From Synechococcales cyanobacterium CNB (GTDB lineage Bacteria; Planctomycetota; Phycisphaerae; Phycisphaerales; UBA1924), in assembly GCA_030263455.1 (NCBI GenBank), contig SZOZ01000004.1, positions 1 through 64,000 on the forward strand: DNA of 64,000 nucleotides. Direction: 5' to 3'. The notes beneath the pieces were generated by a model. It searched no databases. It was not told the origin of the DNA and saw nothing but the letters and a program-made list of their open reading frames with translations. The position numbers and the translations under genes are program-made. Positions 40,777 to 49,372 of this stretch are shown here, in pieces; the first letter of the stretch is position 1; each line of letters starts with the position of its first letter.

Positions 40777-41601
40777 ATGCCCGAGGTGGACCCGATCTTC
40801 GCTCGCCTTGAGTTCTCGCGGGAGTGCGCGCGCGAGGCGGGCGAACTGACGCTGCGGGCGTTCCGCTCGCGCCGGTTCGCGGTGGATGCGAAGGACGACG
40901 GCTCGCACGTGACCGACGCCGACCGCGACGCCGAGACGCTCATCCGCGATGCCCTCGAACGGGTCTTCCCGGACGACGGCGTCTTCGGCGAAGAACACGG
41001 CGAGCGGCCGGGGACTTCCGGATACCGATGGCTCATCGACCCCATCGACGGCACGGCGTCGTTCGTGCACGGCGTGCCGCTGTACGGGACGCTCATCGCG
41101 GTCGAGCGGGACGGCGCGTCTGTGGCGGGCGTGATCCATATGCCCGCGCTGGGTGAGACGGTGCACGCGGCACGCGGGCACGGCGCGTGGCACACGACGC
41201 CGGAGTCGCGCGAGGCCGCGCCGGCACGGGTCTCGACGACACAGACGCTGCGCGAGTCGCTGCTGGTCATGACGGCGTTCGATTACTTCGCGAAGGCGGG
41301 CCGGGAGGCGGTGTTCGCGCGGCTGGCCCGGGCGTTCGCCCGCACGCGGGGGTGGAGCGATTGCTACGCGCACCTGCTCGTGGCGACCGGCCGCGCGGAG
41401 GCGGCGGTGGAGCCGTCGATCAAGCCGTGGGACGTGGCGCCGATGACGGTGATCCTGGAAGAGGCGGGCGGGCGGTACACAGACTGGCACGGCCGAGCGT
41501 CGGCCTACGGGCCGGACGGGGCGTCGACGAACGGGCTGATCCATGAGGAGTTGCTGGCAACGCTGCGGGTGGGCGATCCTCGCACCGGTCGTTACGGATA
41601 G
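40777..41601 (+). CDS. hisN: Inositol-monophosphatase-family phosphatase, probably histidinol-phosphatase
   Basis: A 274-residue cytoplasmic enzyme. VFGEEHGE and WLIDPIDGTASFVHG are the two metal-binding motifs of the family, and VEPSIKPWDVAPMTVILEEAGG the third. WSDCYAHLLVATGRAEAAVEP is typical of the HisN branch, which dephosphorylates histidinol phosphate in histidine synthesis. Inositol monophosphatase and CysQ (PAP phosphatase) remain possible, as no other his gene is in the window. The last 10 bases overlap the convergent SDR gene. Confidence 0.8.
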   Translation: MPEVDPIFARLEFSRECAREAGELTLRAFRSRRFAVDAKDDGSHVTDADRDAETLIRDALERVFPDDGVFGEEHGERPGTSGYRWLIDPIDGTASFVHGVPLYGTLIAVERDGASVAGVIHMPALGETVHAARGHGAWHTTPESREAAPARVSTTQTLRESLLVMTAFDYFAKAGREAVFARLARAFARTRGWSDCYAHLLVATGRAEAAVEPSIKPWDVAPMTVILEEAGGRYTDWHGRASAYGPDGASTNGLIHEELLATLRVGDPRTGRYG

Positions 41602-42365
41602 TCCTGCCGCGTCGGCCTGATGAGTGCGTCGCAGACGTTGACGGCGGGTGGGCGGCTGACGATGAAACTGACGAGTTCGGCGACGTCCTCGGGGGTGAGG
41701 ACGGGCCCGATGCGGTCCACGACGCCGGCGAACCAATCCTCGGCGTAGCCGGCGACGCCCTGGAACTCGGAGCGAACGAAGCCCGGCTCGATGAGCGTGA
41801 CGCGGACGCCCTTGGGCCCGATCTCTCGGCGCAGTGCCTCGGCGAGCGAGTTCACGGCGAACTTGGTCGAGCCGTACATGGAACTGAAAGGGGAGATGTG
41901 GCGGCCGACGTTGGAGCCGATGACGACGATATCGTGGGCTTCCTGCTGCCAGCCGGGGCCGTTCTCGATATCGGCCAGCAGGCGAGCGGCGGCCTCGCGC
42001 ATCAGGCGTGCCGCGGCGAGAAGGTTCGTGCGGATCATCCCCTCCCACTGCTCGGGGTCGGACGTGGTGACGGAGCCGTTCAGGCCGCGGCCCGCGTTGA
42101 CGACAACGAGGTCGGCCTCCGTGCCGAATCGCCGGCGAGCGGCGTCGAACATGGCGTTGATGACCGCGGGGTCCGCGGCGTCGCCGGGGACGATGGCGGC
42201 ACGGTCGGGGCCGATGCGGGCGGCGACCTCGTCGAGCTTCGCCTTGCGGCGTGCGTTGAGCACGACGCGCGCGCCGTGTGAGGCGAGGTCGCGGGCGATG
42301 GCCTCGCCGATGCCCGCGCTCGCCCCGGTCACTACCGCGATCCGCCCGTCAAGCCGCTCGTGCAT
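41592..42365 (-). CDS. Short-chain dehydrogenase/reductase
   Basis: A 257-residue NAD(P)-binding enzyme of the classical SDR type. VVTGASAGIGEAIA is the glycine-rich cofactor motif, VVNAGRG the stabilising NAG block, and MYGSTKFAVN gives the catalytic YxxxK with an upstream serine in VVIGSNVG. Arg residues after the first strand (NARRKAK) suggest NADPH preference. LIEPGFVRSEF is standard for the family. The substrate is unknown. ATG 42365 begins just before the first strand; an upstream in-frame ATG at 42407 is less likely. Confidence 0.9.
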   Translation of the reverse strand: MHERLDGRIAVVTGASAGIGEAIARDLASHGARVVLNARRKAKLDEVAARIGPDRAAIVPGDAADPAVINAMFDAARRRFGTEADLVVVNAGRGLNGSVTTSDPEQWEGMIRTNLLAAARLMREAAARLLADIENGPGWQQEAHDIVVIGSNVGRHISPFSSMYGSTKFAVNSLAEALRREIGPKGVRVTLIEPGFVRSEFQGVAGYAEDWFAGVVDRIGPVLTPEDVAELVSFIVSRPPAVNVCDALIRPTRQDYP

Positions 42366-42592
42366 CGCTGACTCCCTGTGTTCGCCGTTGGGTGGCGGAT
42401 TATTCACCGCCGAGAGACAGAGAGCGCAGCGCGAGAACGGTGGGGAGACAAGCAGCGCAGAACGGTGCCTGCAAGGCCCGGCCCCGGGAGTGGGAGCGCC
42501 CCGCGCGTTGTACGGCCGCCGCCGACTACACTGCTCGACCCGTTGTCAATCCCCCACTTCGTCACTCCGCCTCTTCGCCGCTTACTCCCGCC
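42366..42592. other. Divergent intergenic region with purine-rich repeat-like sequence
   Basis: This stretch separates the SDR and endonuclease IV genes. Bases about 42413-42467 carry GAGAGACAGAGAGCGCAGCG-type purine-rich sequence resembling the dispersed repeat at 54660. TACACT at 42527-42532 is a possible -10 site for the plus-strand gene, with a leader of about 60 nt. I see no further gene. Confidence 0.3.
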
Positions 42593-43489
42593 ATGTTCGG
42601 CTCGCACCTCTCGATCGCCGGTGGCATGACGAACGCTCTCCACGAAGCGGAGCGGCTCGGGATGCAGTGCGTGCAGGTCTTCACGAAGAACCAGCAACAG
42701 TGGAAGGCGCCTCCGCTGGACGGCGCACAGGTCGCGGACTGGACGGCCGAGGTCGCACGGCTCGGATGGCGTGAGCGCACCGTCAGCCACGCCTCGTACC
42801 TCATCAACCTCGCCAGCCCGGACGCGGACCTGCACGCGAAGTCCGTCGACCTGATGCAGGTCGAGATCGAGCGGTGCGAGGCTCTGGGCATTCCGTTCCT
42901 GGTCCACCACCCCGGGGCCGCGACGGACGGCGAGACGGACGCTGGGCTGTCCCGCATCGCCCGGGCGTACCGCGAACTCTTCCGACGGACGAAGGGGTAT
43001 CGCACGGTGTCGTGCCTGGAGAACACGGTCGGGTCGGGGACGAACCTCGGGCGGACCTTCGAAGAACTGGCCCGGCTCCGGTCGATGATCCTCGGCGAGG
43101 GCGTGGACCCTGCACGGGTCGCGTTCTGCTTCGACACCTGCCACGCGCACGCGGGCGGGTACGACCTGTCCGAGCGCGAGAGCGCAGCCCGGGTGCTCGA
43201 CGATTTCGACTCGATCTGCGGCGAGGGACTCATGCGCGTGGTCCATCTCAACGATTCCAAGGGAGCGGTCGGCAGCCGCCTCGACCGGCACGCCCACATC
43301 GGCGAAGGGACAATCGGCGGCTCGACGCGGGCCGACCGGCTGGCGCGGTCCGGGTTCGCGGCGGTGGTGAACCGTCCCTCGCTCCGTGCCGTACCGAAGA
43401 TTCTCGAAACCCCCAAGGGGAACTCGCCCAGGGGCACGCCGCACGACACGATCAACCTCCGCCGGCTGCGACGGCTGCAGGAATCCTGA
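42593..43489 (+). CDS. nfo: Endonuclease IV (AP endonuclease)
   Basis: A 298-residue zinc-dependent enzyme that cleaves DNA 5' to abasic sites in base excision repair. MFGSHLSIAGGM is the family N-terminus. VSHASYLINLASPD, LVHHPGA, CLENT, CFDTCHAHAGGYD and VHLNDSKGAVGSRLDRHAHIGEG hold the His, Glu and Asp zinc ligands. The C-terminal IL-ETP segment (KILETPKG) is present. The start is fixed by the conserved FGSH sequence. It probably precedes the TPR lipoprotein gene in one transcript (19-base gap). Confidence 0.95.
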   Translation: MFGSHLSIAGGMTNALHEAERLGMQCVQVFTKNQQQWKAPPLDGAQVADWTAEVARLGWRERTVSHASYLINLASPDADLHAKSVDLMQVEIERCEALGIPFLVHHPGAATDGETDAGLSRIARAYRELFRRTKGYRTVSCLENTVGSGTNLGRTFEELARLRSMILGEGVDPARVAFCFDTCHAHAGGYDLSERESAARVLDDFDSICGEGLMRVVHLNDSKGAVGSRLDRHAHIGEGTIGGSTRADRLARSGFAAVVNRPSLRAVPKILETPKGNSPRGTPHDTINLRRLRRLQES

Positions 43490-43508
43490 GAGAACCCGAG
43501 GCGCCACC

Positions 43509-44516
43509 ATGAGACGATCGAACTCCCGCGTTGTGGCCGTGTTGCTCGCGTTCGCGGCGGCCGGGCCGCTGACGGGTTGCTCGGGGTGGAAGCGAGAGCG
43601 CGCGGAGGCGCTGGCGCGCAGCGCAGCGGAGCGCGACAAGGCCGCGGAGGCGGCGGACCTCGGCCAGCGTCTTCGCGAGCAGGGGCTGGACGAGGCCGCG
43701 CTCGCGGAGTTCGAGCGGGCGATCGCGATCAACCCGACGCTGACGGTGGCATACCTCGGCGCCGGGGAAATCTATCGGCAGCGTGGCGACTACAACACCG
43801 CCGAGCAGCGTTACGCGGAGGCGGTGCGGCTCTCTCCGTCGGACTTCGACGCGAACTATGGGCACGGGCTGACGCTGCAACTGCTGAACCGGCTGAGCGA
43901 GGCCGTGCGGGCGTACCTTCGTGCGCTGGCGATCCGGCCGATGGACTTCGCCGCCAACCGCGACCTTGGCACGGCGTTCCTGCAACTCGGCGAGGCGGCG
44001 CAGGGCCTGCCGTACGCGGAGCAGGCGGTGCGGGTGGACCCGTCCGACGGTCCGGCGCGGGTCAATCTCGGCGCGATCTACGCCGCACTGGACCGGCACG
44101 CGGACGCGATCACACAGTACCACTACGCGGCGGAACTGATGGTGATGTCGCCTGAGATCATGCTGAACCTCGCCGATTCCTACGGCAAGGTCGGACGCTA
44201 CGACGACATGGCGGCGACGCTGCGAGAGGTCATCCACCAGCGGCCGAGCGCGCAGGCTCACGAGCGGCTCGGGTCTGCGTACTTCCGTGCGGGGCACTAC
44301 GACCAGGCGCTGGCGTCTTTCCGAGCCGCGGTCGCCATGGACCCGAGCCACTACCCTGCGCACAACGGCATCGCGGTGTGCCTGCTGAACAGGTACCTGT
44401 GGTCGGACCGGACGGACCGGGCCGCGTTGGACGAGGCGCTGGACGCGCTGCGGCGTTCGCTGCGAATCGAGCGGAACCAGCCGAAGATCGTGGAACTGCT
44501 GACGCGGTACGGATGA
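43509..44516 (+). CDS. TPR-repeat lipoprotein
   Basis: A 335-residue protein with a lipoprotein signal (LTGC, Cys24). From residue about 45 there are some eight tetratricopeptide repeats, for example AALAEFERAIAINPTLTVAYLGAGEIYRQRGDYNTAEQ split over two helices, then NYGHGLTLQLLNRLSEAVRA and GSAYFRAGHYDQALASFRAAVAMDP. Such proteins scaffold envelope complexes; the partner is unknown. The ATG follows endonuclease IV by 19 bases. Confidence 0.88.
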   Translation: MRRSNSRVVAVLLAFAAAGPLTGCSGWKRERAEALARSAAERDKAAEAADLGQRLREQGLDEAALAEFERAIAINPTLTVAYLGAGEIYRQRGDYNTAEQRYAEAVRLSPSDFDANYGHGLTLQLLNRLSEAVRAYLRALAIRPMDFAANRDLGTAFLQLGEAAQGLPYAEQAVRVDPSDGPARVNLGAIYAALDRHADAITQYHYAAELMVMSPEIMLNLADSYGKVGRYDDMAATLREVIHQRPSAQAHERLGSAYFRAGHYDQALASFRAAVAMDPSHYPAHNGIAVCLLNRYLWSDRTDRAALDEALDALRRSLRIERNQPKIVELLTRYG

Positions 44517-44528
44517 CGCTTTGCGCGG

Positions 44529-44765
44529 TCACTCGTCGTCGTCATCGCCGCGCATGTCGTGGTACTCTTCGGTCCACCCCGCCTGGATGGCTTCGAGGAT
44601 GCGTTCGTTCACGGGGTGGGCGGGGTCTTCGAAGAAGCCGGGCAGCGTTCGGACCATATCTCGCAGGTGCACGAAGCCGACGGTTTCCGGGTCCGTGTCG
44701 GGGAAGCGGCCGGCGAGTTCCTCGGCGATGCGGTCCACGTCCAGCCAGTGAAAACGGTCGCTCAT
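44529..44765 (-). CDS. iscX: IscX-like iron-sulfur assembly protein
   Basis: A 78-residue acidic protein. FHWLDVDRIAEELAGRFPDTDPETVGFVHLRDMV, LPGFFEDP and NERILEAIQAGWTEEY match IscX (WTDxxxIxxxLxxxxPDxDPxTVxFTDM, LxxFxDDP, EKILExIxxxW). IscX binds IscS and modulates Fe-S cluster assembly. It lies directly downstream of an ISC-type ferredoxin gene, as in enterobacterial isc operons, with a GAGGAG site in the gap. No iscS, iscU or hscAB lies nearby. Confidence 0.85.
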   Translation of the reverse strand: MSDRFHWLDVDRIAEELAGRFPDTDPETVGFVHLRDMVRTLPGFFEDPAHPVNERILEAIQAGWTEEYHDMRGDDDDE

Positions 44766-44781
44766 CGGTGCGCTCTCCTCG

Positions 44782-45180
44782 CTAGTGCGGCACTTCCTTC
44801 ACCGCGTTCCGGTTCCATGCCGGAACGCGCACGATGATCGGGCCTTCCCCCTCGATCTCGCACTGGCAACTCAGCCTGCTGTTGCGCTGCAGGCCGGGCG
44901 CCTCCTCGACGCGGTCCTCTTCGGCCTCGGTGGCCTCGGAGAGCGAGTCCATGCCCTTCTCAACATAGACGTGGCAGGTGGAGCAGGCGCACACGCCGCC
45001 GCAGGCGTGCTCGATGTTGATGCCGGCCTCGATCGCCACTTCGAGCAGGTGTTCGCCCTTGGCGGCGAGGACGTCCCACTCGGCCTTCTCGGTCCCTGTG
45101 AGGCCCTCCGGGTCTTCGAGCATGAACTTGACGGGCACGGTCGGGGGGCCGTGGTCGTGGTCGGATCGTCGCAGGTGCAT
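44782..45180 (-). CDS. fdx: ISC-type 2Fe-2S ferredoxin
   Basis: A 132-residue ferredoxin. HACGGVCACSTCHVYVEKG supplies three cysteine ligands (C-x5-C-x2-C) and RLSCQCEI the fourth, the pattern of adrenodoxin/ISC Fdx proteins. LLEVAIEAGINIEHACGG is the family block. It donates electrons for Fe-S cluster synthesis. The N-terminus before VKFMLED is about 15 residues longer than usual and His/Asp-rich. A GGAG site precedes the ATG at 45180. It is followed by iscX with a 16-base gap. Confidence 0.9.
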   Translation of the reverse strand: MHLRRSDHDHGPPTVPVKFMLEDPEGLTGTEKAEWDVLAAKGEHLLEVAIEAGINIEHACGGVCACSTCHVYVEKGMDSLSEATEAEEDRVEEAPGLQRNSRLSCQCEIEGEGPIIVRVPAWNRNAVKEVPH

Positions 45181-45303
45181 CGAGTCGCGCTCCTGAATCA
45201 AGCATGGATGCTGCGTCTTAGACTCATTCCACTGTAGGCCGCCCTCCCTATGACCCCGAACACCGGGTGCAACCCAGCCCGGACCTATCCTTTCCTCCCC
45301 ATC

Positions 45304-46131
45304 ATGCCCGCGCCCGGCCCAATCCATGCCCTCCCGGAACTCTCCGTCGTTGCCCCGGCGCACAACGAGCGGGAGAACATCGCGGAACTGGTCCGCCAGA
45401 TCGAGGCCGCCCTCGCCCCGGCAGGGATTCGCTACGAGATCGTGATCGTGGACGACGGATCCACGGACGGCACCCGGGCAACGGTAGAGAACCTGATGCT
45501 GGATAGGCCCAGCCTGCGGTGCGTGTCCATGCTGCGAACGCCGCCCGGCAAGGGCAACGGCCAGTCGGCGGCGTTCCACGCGGGGTTTCGGGCAACGCGA
45601 GGGCCACTCGTCGCGACACTCGACGCGGACCTGCAGAATGACCCGGCTGATCTTCCCGCAATGCTCGATCTCATGCGGTCGTCGGGCGCGGACCTCGTGC
45701 AGGGGGATCGCTCGCGGGCGCGGCGCGATTCTGCGGTGCGTCGATGGGGATCGGTGGTCGGGCGAGTGTTCCGGCGATGGCTGCTCGGGGACACGATCCG
45801 TGACACGGGCTGCTCGCTGCGGATCATGCGGCGCGAGGTCGCCCTCGCACTGCCGCTCGAGTTTCGCGGCGCGCACCGGTTCATCCCGGTGACGGCGCGA
45901 CACCTCGGCTACACGGTGGTCGAGATGCCTGTAAACCACAGGCCGCGTGCGGCGGGCGAGACGAAGTACGGCATGGGGATCGCGCAGCGGGCGATCCCCG
46001 GGCTGATCGACTGCTTCGCGGTCCGGTGGATGCGATCGCGCCGGAGGCCGGTGGAGTGCGTCGAGGTCGAGCGAGCCGCAGGTTCCGCGCCTGTCATCGC
46101 CGCGCGGACGCCCCAGGAGGCCTCGCGATGA
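45304..46131 (+). CDS. Family 2 glycosyltransferase (polyprenyl-phosphate sugar transferase-like)
   Basis: A 275-residue protein. SVVAPAHNERENI, IVDDGSTDGTR and TLDADLQNDPADLP are the nucleotide-sugar and metal-binding motifs of DPM1/ArnC-type GT2 enzymes; GDRSRARRDSAVRRWGSVVGR and DTGCSLRIMRR fit the same branch. It lacks the two C-terminal membrane helices of ArnC. The next gene, overlapping by 4 bases, encodes a membrane LAB_N protein that may anchor it. Transfer of a sugar to an undecaprenyl carrier or to lipid A is inference. TATCCT at 45286-45291 lies 12 nt before the ATG. Confidence 0.85.
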   Translation: MPAPGPIHALPELSVVAPAHNERENIAELVRQIEAALAPAGIRYEIVIVDDGSTDGTRATVENLMLDRPSLRCVSMLRTPPGKGNGQSAAFHAGFRATRGPLVATLDADLQNDPADLPAMLDLMRSSGADLVQGDRSRARRDSAVRRWGSVVGRVFRRWLLGDTIRDTGCSLRIMRREVALALPLEFRGAHRFIPVTARHLGYTVVEMPVNHRPRAAGETKYGMGIAQRAIPGLIDCFAVRWMRSRRRPVECVEVERAAGSAPVIAARTPQEASR

Positions 46132-46784
46132 AGCCGGGGCCGGTGATCGCGATGGTCGTACTGCTCCTCGTGGGCGTGTGGCTGGTTCTGCAGCCCACGC
46201 TGCGGAAACTCAAGCGCATCGACCCGGAGGCCGCACGGATCGAGCTCTCGCTCGGGGCGGCCCGGGTCGGCGTCGAGCAGCGGGCGAGCGACGCGGGGGG
46301 GTTCGAATACCACTTCGTCGGCGACCGTGACCTCGAAGCCATCTCCTGGATCGATGACGGCCGGTTCCAGGCGATCGTGAACGACCGCATGAGGGCATGG
46401 CAGGCGCGGCCCGCGCTGGAGCGGACGCTGCTCGGGTTCTTCAACATCTCCTCGTGGGGCAACTTCGTCTGGATCGTCGTGGGACTGACGGGGCAGGCGT
46501 GCTTCTTCGGGCGCATGCTCGTGCAGTGGGTGGTGAGCGAGAAGTCGCGCCGCTCGGTGGTGCCGGCCGTCTTCTGGTGGATGAGTTTCTTCGGGGGCGT
46601 GACGCTGTTCGCGTACTTCGTCTGGCGCACGGACATCGTCGGTGTGCTCGGGCAGTCCACCGGCGTGGTGATCTACGCCCGCAACCTTCGGCTGATTCAC
46701 AAGCACAACCGGCGGGTTCGGCGCGACGAGGCGAAGTCACGGGAGATTGCGGCCGCGCCGGAGCCGGTCGCGGCGCAGCGGTAA
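46128..46784 (+). CDS. Lipid A biosynthesis N-terminal domain (LAB_N) membrane protein
   Basis: A 218-residue protein with an N-terminal helix (residues 6-22) and three further helices from about residue 105. GQACFFGRMLVQWVVSEKSRRSVVP and FWWMSFFGGVTLFAYFVWRTD, then GVVIYARNL, are the LAB_N signature also found in EamA-like and GT2-linked lipid modification systems. Its ATG overlaps the glycosyltransferase stop (ATGA), so the two are translationally coupled and probably modify a membrane lipid together. Confidence 0.85.
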   Translation: MKPGPVIAMVVLLLVGVWLVLQPTLRKLKRIDPEAARIELSLGAARVGVEQRASDAGGFEYHFVGDRDLEAISWIDDGRFQAIVNDRMRAWQARPALERTLLGFFNISSWGNFVWIVVGLTGQACFFGRMLVQWVVSEKSRRSVVPAVFWWMSFFGGVTLFAYFVWRTDIVGVLGQSTGVVIYARNLRLIHKHNRRVRRDEAKSREIAAAPEPVAAQR

Positions 46785-46805
46785 CACGGACCCGGGAGGC
46801 AAGCC

Positions 46806-47435
46806 ATGCGAGTGATCTTCGACGAGGCCGAGCTGCTGAGCGACGCCGCGACGCTGGAGCAGGGCCTGCGCGCCGGGACGGCGCGCGCGGAGGAACTGGG
46901 GCGGCTGATCGTCGAGGTGATCGCGGACGGCGAGCCGGTGCCGGGCGAACTGCTCGACAACCCCGCCTCGCACACAGGCTCGTTCACGGAACTGCGCATG
47001 ACCTCGGCGGAACCGGCGGTGTTCCTGCGCGTCACGCTCATGGAGGCTGCGGATGCGCTGGAGCAGGCCGGGGCGGAGCAACTGCTCGCCGCCGATCACA
47101 TCGACCAGGGGAGATCGCCGGAGGCGTACCAGGCGCTGGGCGTGGCGCTCGGCGTGTGGGACGCGGTGCGAGACCTGGTGCAGCGGGTCTCGCACCTGCT
47201 CGGGTTCGACCTGACGGAGGCGTCGGTCGTGGTGAAGGGGGAAGAGATCAGGGTGGACGAATCGGTGGCGAGCCTGTCGCGCCAGCTGGAGGAGGTGCGT
47301 CGGTGCGTGGCGGCGGATGACCTTTCGGGGCTGGCCGACGCGCTGCGGTACGAGCTGAGCGAGGAAGCGGGCCGGTGGCGTGAGCTGCTGACGGGCCTCG
47401 CGGAGGCGATTCGCAACGCCCAAGGCGAGCAGTGA
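46806..47435 (+). CDS. Hypothetical helical protein
   Basis: A 209-residue, acidic, soluble protein with no signal peptide. It opens MRVIFDEAELLSDAATLEQGL and is mostly helical, with EALEQAGAEQLL-like and SHLLGFDLTEASVVVKGEEI stretches. I recognise no family. A GGGAGG site precedes it, 21 bases after the LAB_N gene, and the next gene follows by 13 bases, so it belongs to the same transcription unit. Confidence 0.75.
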   Translation: MRVIFDEAELLSDAATLEQGLRAGTARAEELGRLIVEVIADGEPVPGELLDNPASHTGSFTELRMTSAEPAVFLRVTLMEAADALEQAGAEQLLAADHIDQGRSPEAYQALGVALGVWDAVRDLVQRVSHLLGFDLTEASVVVKGEEIRVDESVASLSRQLEEVRRCVAADDLSGLADALRYELSEEAGRWRELLTGLAEAIRNAQGEQ

Positions 47436-47448
47436 AGGCCTCCGACCC

Positions 47449-48144
47449 ATGCACGACGCACGCGCCGCCGCACGGATCGACGAGACGATGGAGCGGGCCT
47501 CCGAGGCGCTCGCGAGGACGGAGTACTTCGAGGCCGAGTCGCTGTGCCTGCGCGCGCTGTACATGGCGCACCGCGCCGAGGACTTCGAGCGGATGGCGCG
47601 AATCTGCCTGCCGCTGCAGGAGGCACGCCGGCAGAAGCGGCTGATGGCGATCGACGCCGGCCGGGTGTTCGTGGTCTCCCGCCCTGAGGACGTGCCTCGC
47701 GGGCTGGTGGCAGGGCGGTATCTCGTGCAGCCGCCGATGATCGGGGCGGATGCGCGTACGCTGCGCGAGCTCGCTGACCGACATCGCGTGCCCGCGCTCG
47801 TGCTCTGCCGCGAGCCGACAACGAAGGCGGGATTGTGGCCGATGGTAGCGGTCGGGCCACAGACGATCCGGGCGAAGGTGCTCCCTCCCTCGGACACCGG
47901 CGCGCCCCATGCGGCGTGGTTCGAGATGGCGGCCGAGGCCCTGGGCGACGCGGCGATCGCGCGCCTGAAGCCGGACGATCCTCCGCAATGGCGCATCGAC
48001 GACCTGCTTGAGTTCCTCGACGCGCACCCGGACCACGAAAAAATGCACCAGCGTCTGGAAGAGGCCTGCCGGGCGGCGGTCGGCGCGCCGGAGCCGACGG
48101 GTCGGCGCAGGCGGAACGTGATCGACGACCCCTACGGGTTCTGA
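47449..48144 (+). CDS. Hypothetical protein with TPR-like N-terminus
   Basis: A 231-residue soluble protein. Residues about 8-60 (ASEALARTEYFEAESLCLRALYMAHRAED over two helices) look like a TPR pair. Residues 65-150 look alpha/beta (GRVFVVSRPEDVPRGLVAGR, VPALVLCREPTTKAGLWP). The C-terminus is basic. No family is recognised. It closes the transcription unit that begins at the glycosyltransferase. The hairpin downstream terminates the opposite strand. Confidence 0.75.
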   Translation: MHDARAAARIDETMERASEALARTEYFEAESLCLRALYMAHRAEDFERMARICLPLQEARRQKRLMAIDAGRVFVVSRPEDVPRGLVAGRYLVQPPMIGADARTLRELADRHRVPALVLCREPTTKAGLWPMVAVGPQTIRAKVLPPSDTGAPHAAWFEMAAEALGDAAIARLKPDDPPQWRIDDLLEFLDAHPDHEKMHQRLEEACRAAVGAPEPTGRRRRNVIDDPYGF

Positions 48145-48151
48145 GGATAGG

Positions 48152-48182
48152 AAAAAAGACGCGGCAGGCTTCCTGCCGCGTC
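48152..48182 (-). terminator. Intrinsic terminator of the glycine-zipper lipoprotein gene
   Basis: A perfect 11-bp stem (GACGCGGCAGG with CCTGCCGCGTC) around a 3-nt loop, followed on the minus strand by six T residues (A-run 48152-48157 on the plus strand). It sits 51 bases past the minus-strand stop. The same hairpin could slow plus-strand transcription leaving the gene that ends at 48144. Confidence 0.85.
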
Positions 48183-48233
48183 CCCGAAGAAGGAGTCTCG
48201 TTCGTTGCACGCCCGAAGCGGACGCATCGTGGC

Positions 48234-48494
48234 CTACCAGTCGCTGCGGGAACTGCCGCGGTTGTCGCGCCGTTCGTTCTGGTCGCCGATGATCGCGCCG
48301 CCGACGCCGCCGATGATCGCGCCCGCGGCCGCGCCCTTGCCCATATCGCCCGTGAGGCTTCCGAGTCCCATGCCGGCGAGCGCACCGAGGGCGGCCCCCG
48401 AGACCGCGCCCTCACCCGCGTTGCTGCATCCGCCCATCCCCCCGGCCGTGAGCATGCCCGCGACGATGACAAGCGGCACGCCACATTGCTTCAT
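48234..48494 (-). CDS. Glycine-zipper lipoprotein
   Basis: An 86-residue protein. A hydrophobic signal ends in GGMGGC (Cys23). The mature part is a glycine zipper: GAALGALAGMGLGSLTG and GAAAGAIIGGVGGAIIGD, the small-residue repeats of the Gly-zipper/17-kDa surface antigen-like group that insert in membranes. The tail is polar (QNERRDNRGSS). An AAAGGAGG site precedes the ATG. It has its own terminator, so it is monocistronic. A structural outer-membrane role is inference. Confidence 0.85.
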   Translation of the reverse strand: MKQCGVPLVIVAGMLTAGGMGGCSNAGEGAVSGAALGALAGMGLGSLTGDMGKGAAAGAIIGGVGGAIIGDQNERRDNRGSSRSDW

Positions 48495-48659
48495 GCGATT
48501 GAACCGTCCCACGGCCGCCTCCTTTCCTGAGACTTGCCTGCCCAGCACTTCGTACCGGCGGATCACCCTGCCGGTTCAGCCATCATGCGATACATGCTAG
48601 CGTTTGCTAGGTTGCAGGCTTGGTTTCAGCGGCTGAATGCCTAACGCAGGCCGACTCTT

Positions 48660-49370
48660 CTAGTTCCAACTGCACCCCTTGGGCCAGTCGCCCGGTCGCT
48701 GGCGACCGGCTCGCTCGATCAGTCTGCAAAGTGCCTCGAGTTCAACGCGGAGCATCTCGGCTCGCTTGACGGCGTTGCCTTCCGAGAGAAGGCGGTACTT
48801 GAAGGCGGGGTCGCTGGTGAGCGTGAATCCGACCAGTTCGATGACTGCCGCGGTGGGGATGTCCTCGTCGCGGACGAGCGCGAGTACCGGTTCGGCGGCG
48901 GCCATGCCGGCGAGCGGGCCTTCGGCGAGGGCGTCTTCGAGCCATCGGCGCATCGGTTCGAGTTCGCCGCATTCGCCCCCCCCGCCGTCGCCGATGGGGG
49001 CGAGCATCGCTTCACGGTAGAGCCTGCCCTCGCGGGCGGGAAGCTCGCGGACGATGCGGGCGCGGCAGACACCCTGCAGAAGCAGGTTGTAGTGACCGTC
49101 CGGCGTGCGCACGTGCTGGACGATCTGCCCGATGCAGACGGCGGGCTTGAGCGGTGGTCGGCCGTGGTAGTCCTGCTTCCACCGATCGCCCTCGAAGACG
49201 GCCATGGCGAACTGTCCAGGCCCGTCGAGGGCATCGCAAACCATCTGACGGTACCGCTCCTCGAAGACGTGCAGCGGGAGCACCTGCTGCGGAAGGAGCG
49301 TGACCGCGTCCAGCGGGAAGAGCGGCATCGGGCGGCCGAAGTTCACGGTGATGGCGGACTGGTCGGACAT
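48660..49370 (-). CDS. LON substrate-binding-domain protein
   Basis: A 236-residue protein. PMPLFPLDAVTLLPQQVLPLHVFEERYRQMV and the later LLLQGVCRARIVREL are the Lon N-terminal domain (PF02190). No AAA or protease domain follows, so it is a stand-alone LON protein. Such proteins may present or protect substrates of proteases, but the function is unproven. It starts 2 bases after the YhaM-like gene on the same strand, indicating co-expression. Confidence 0.88.
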   Translation of the reverse strand: MSDQSAITVNFGRPMPLFPLDAVTLLPQQVLPLHVFEERYRQMVCDALDGPGQFAMAVFEGDRWKQDYHGRPPLKPAVCIGQIVQHVRTPDGHYNLLLQGVCRARIVRELPAREGRLYREAMLAPIGDGGGGECGELEPMRRWLEDALAEGPLAGMAAAEPVLALVRDEDIPTAAVIELVGFTLTSDPAFKYRLLSEGNAVKRAEMLRVELEALCRLIERAGRQRPGDWPKGCSWN

Positions 49371-49372
49371 GG

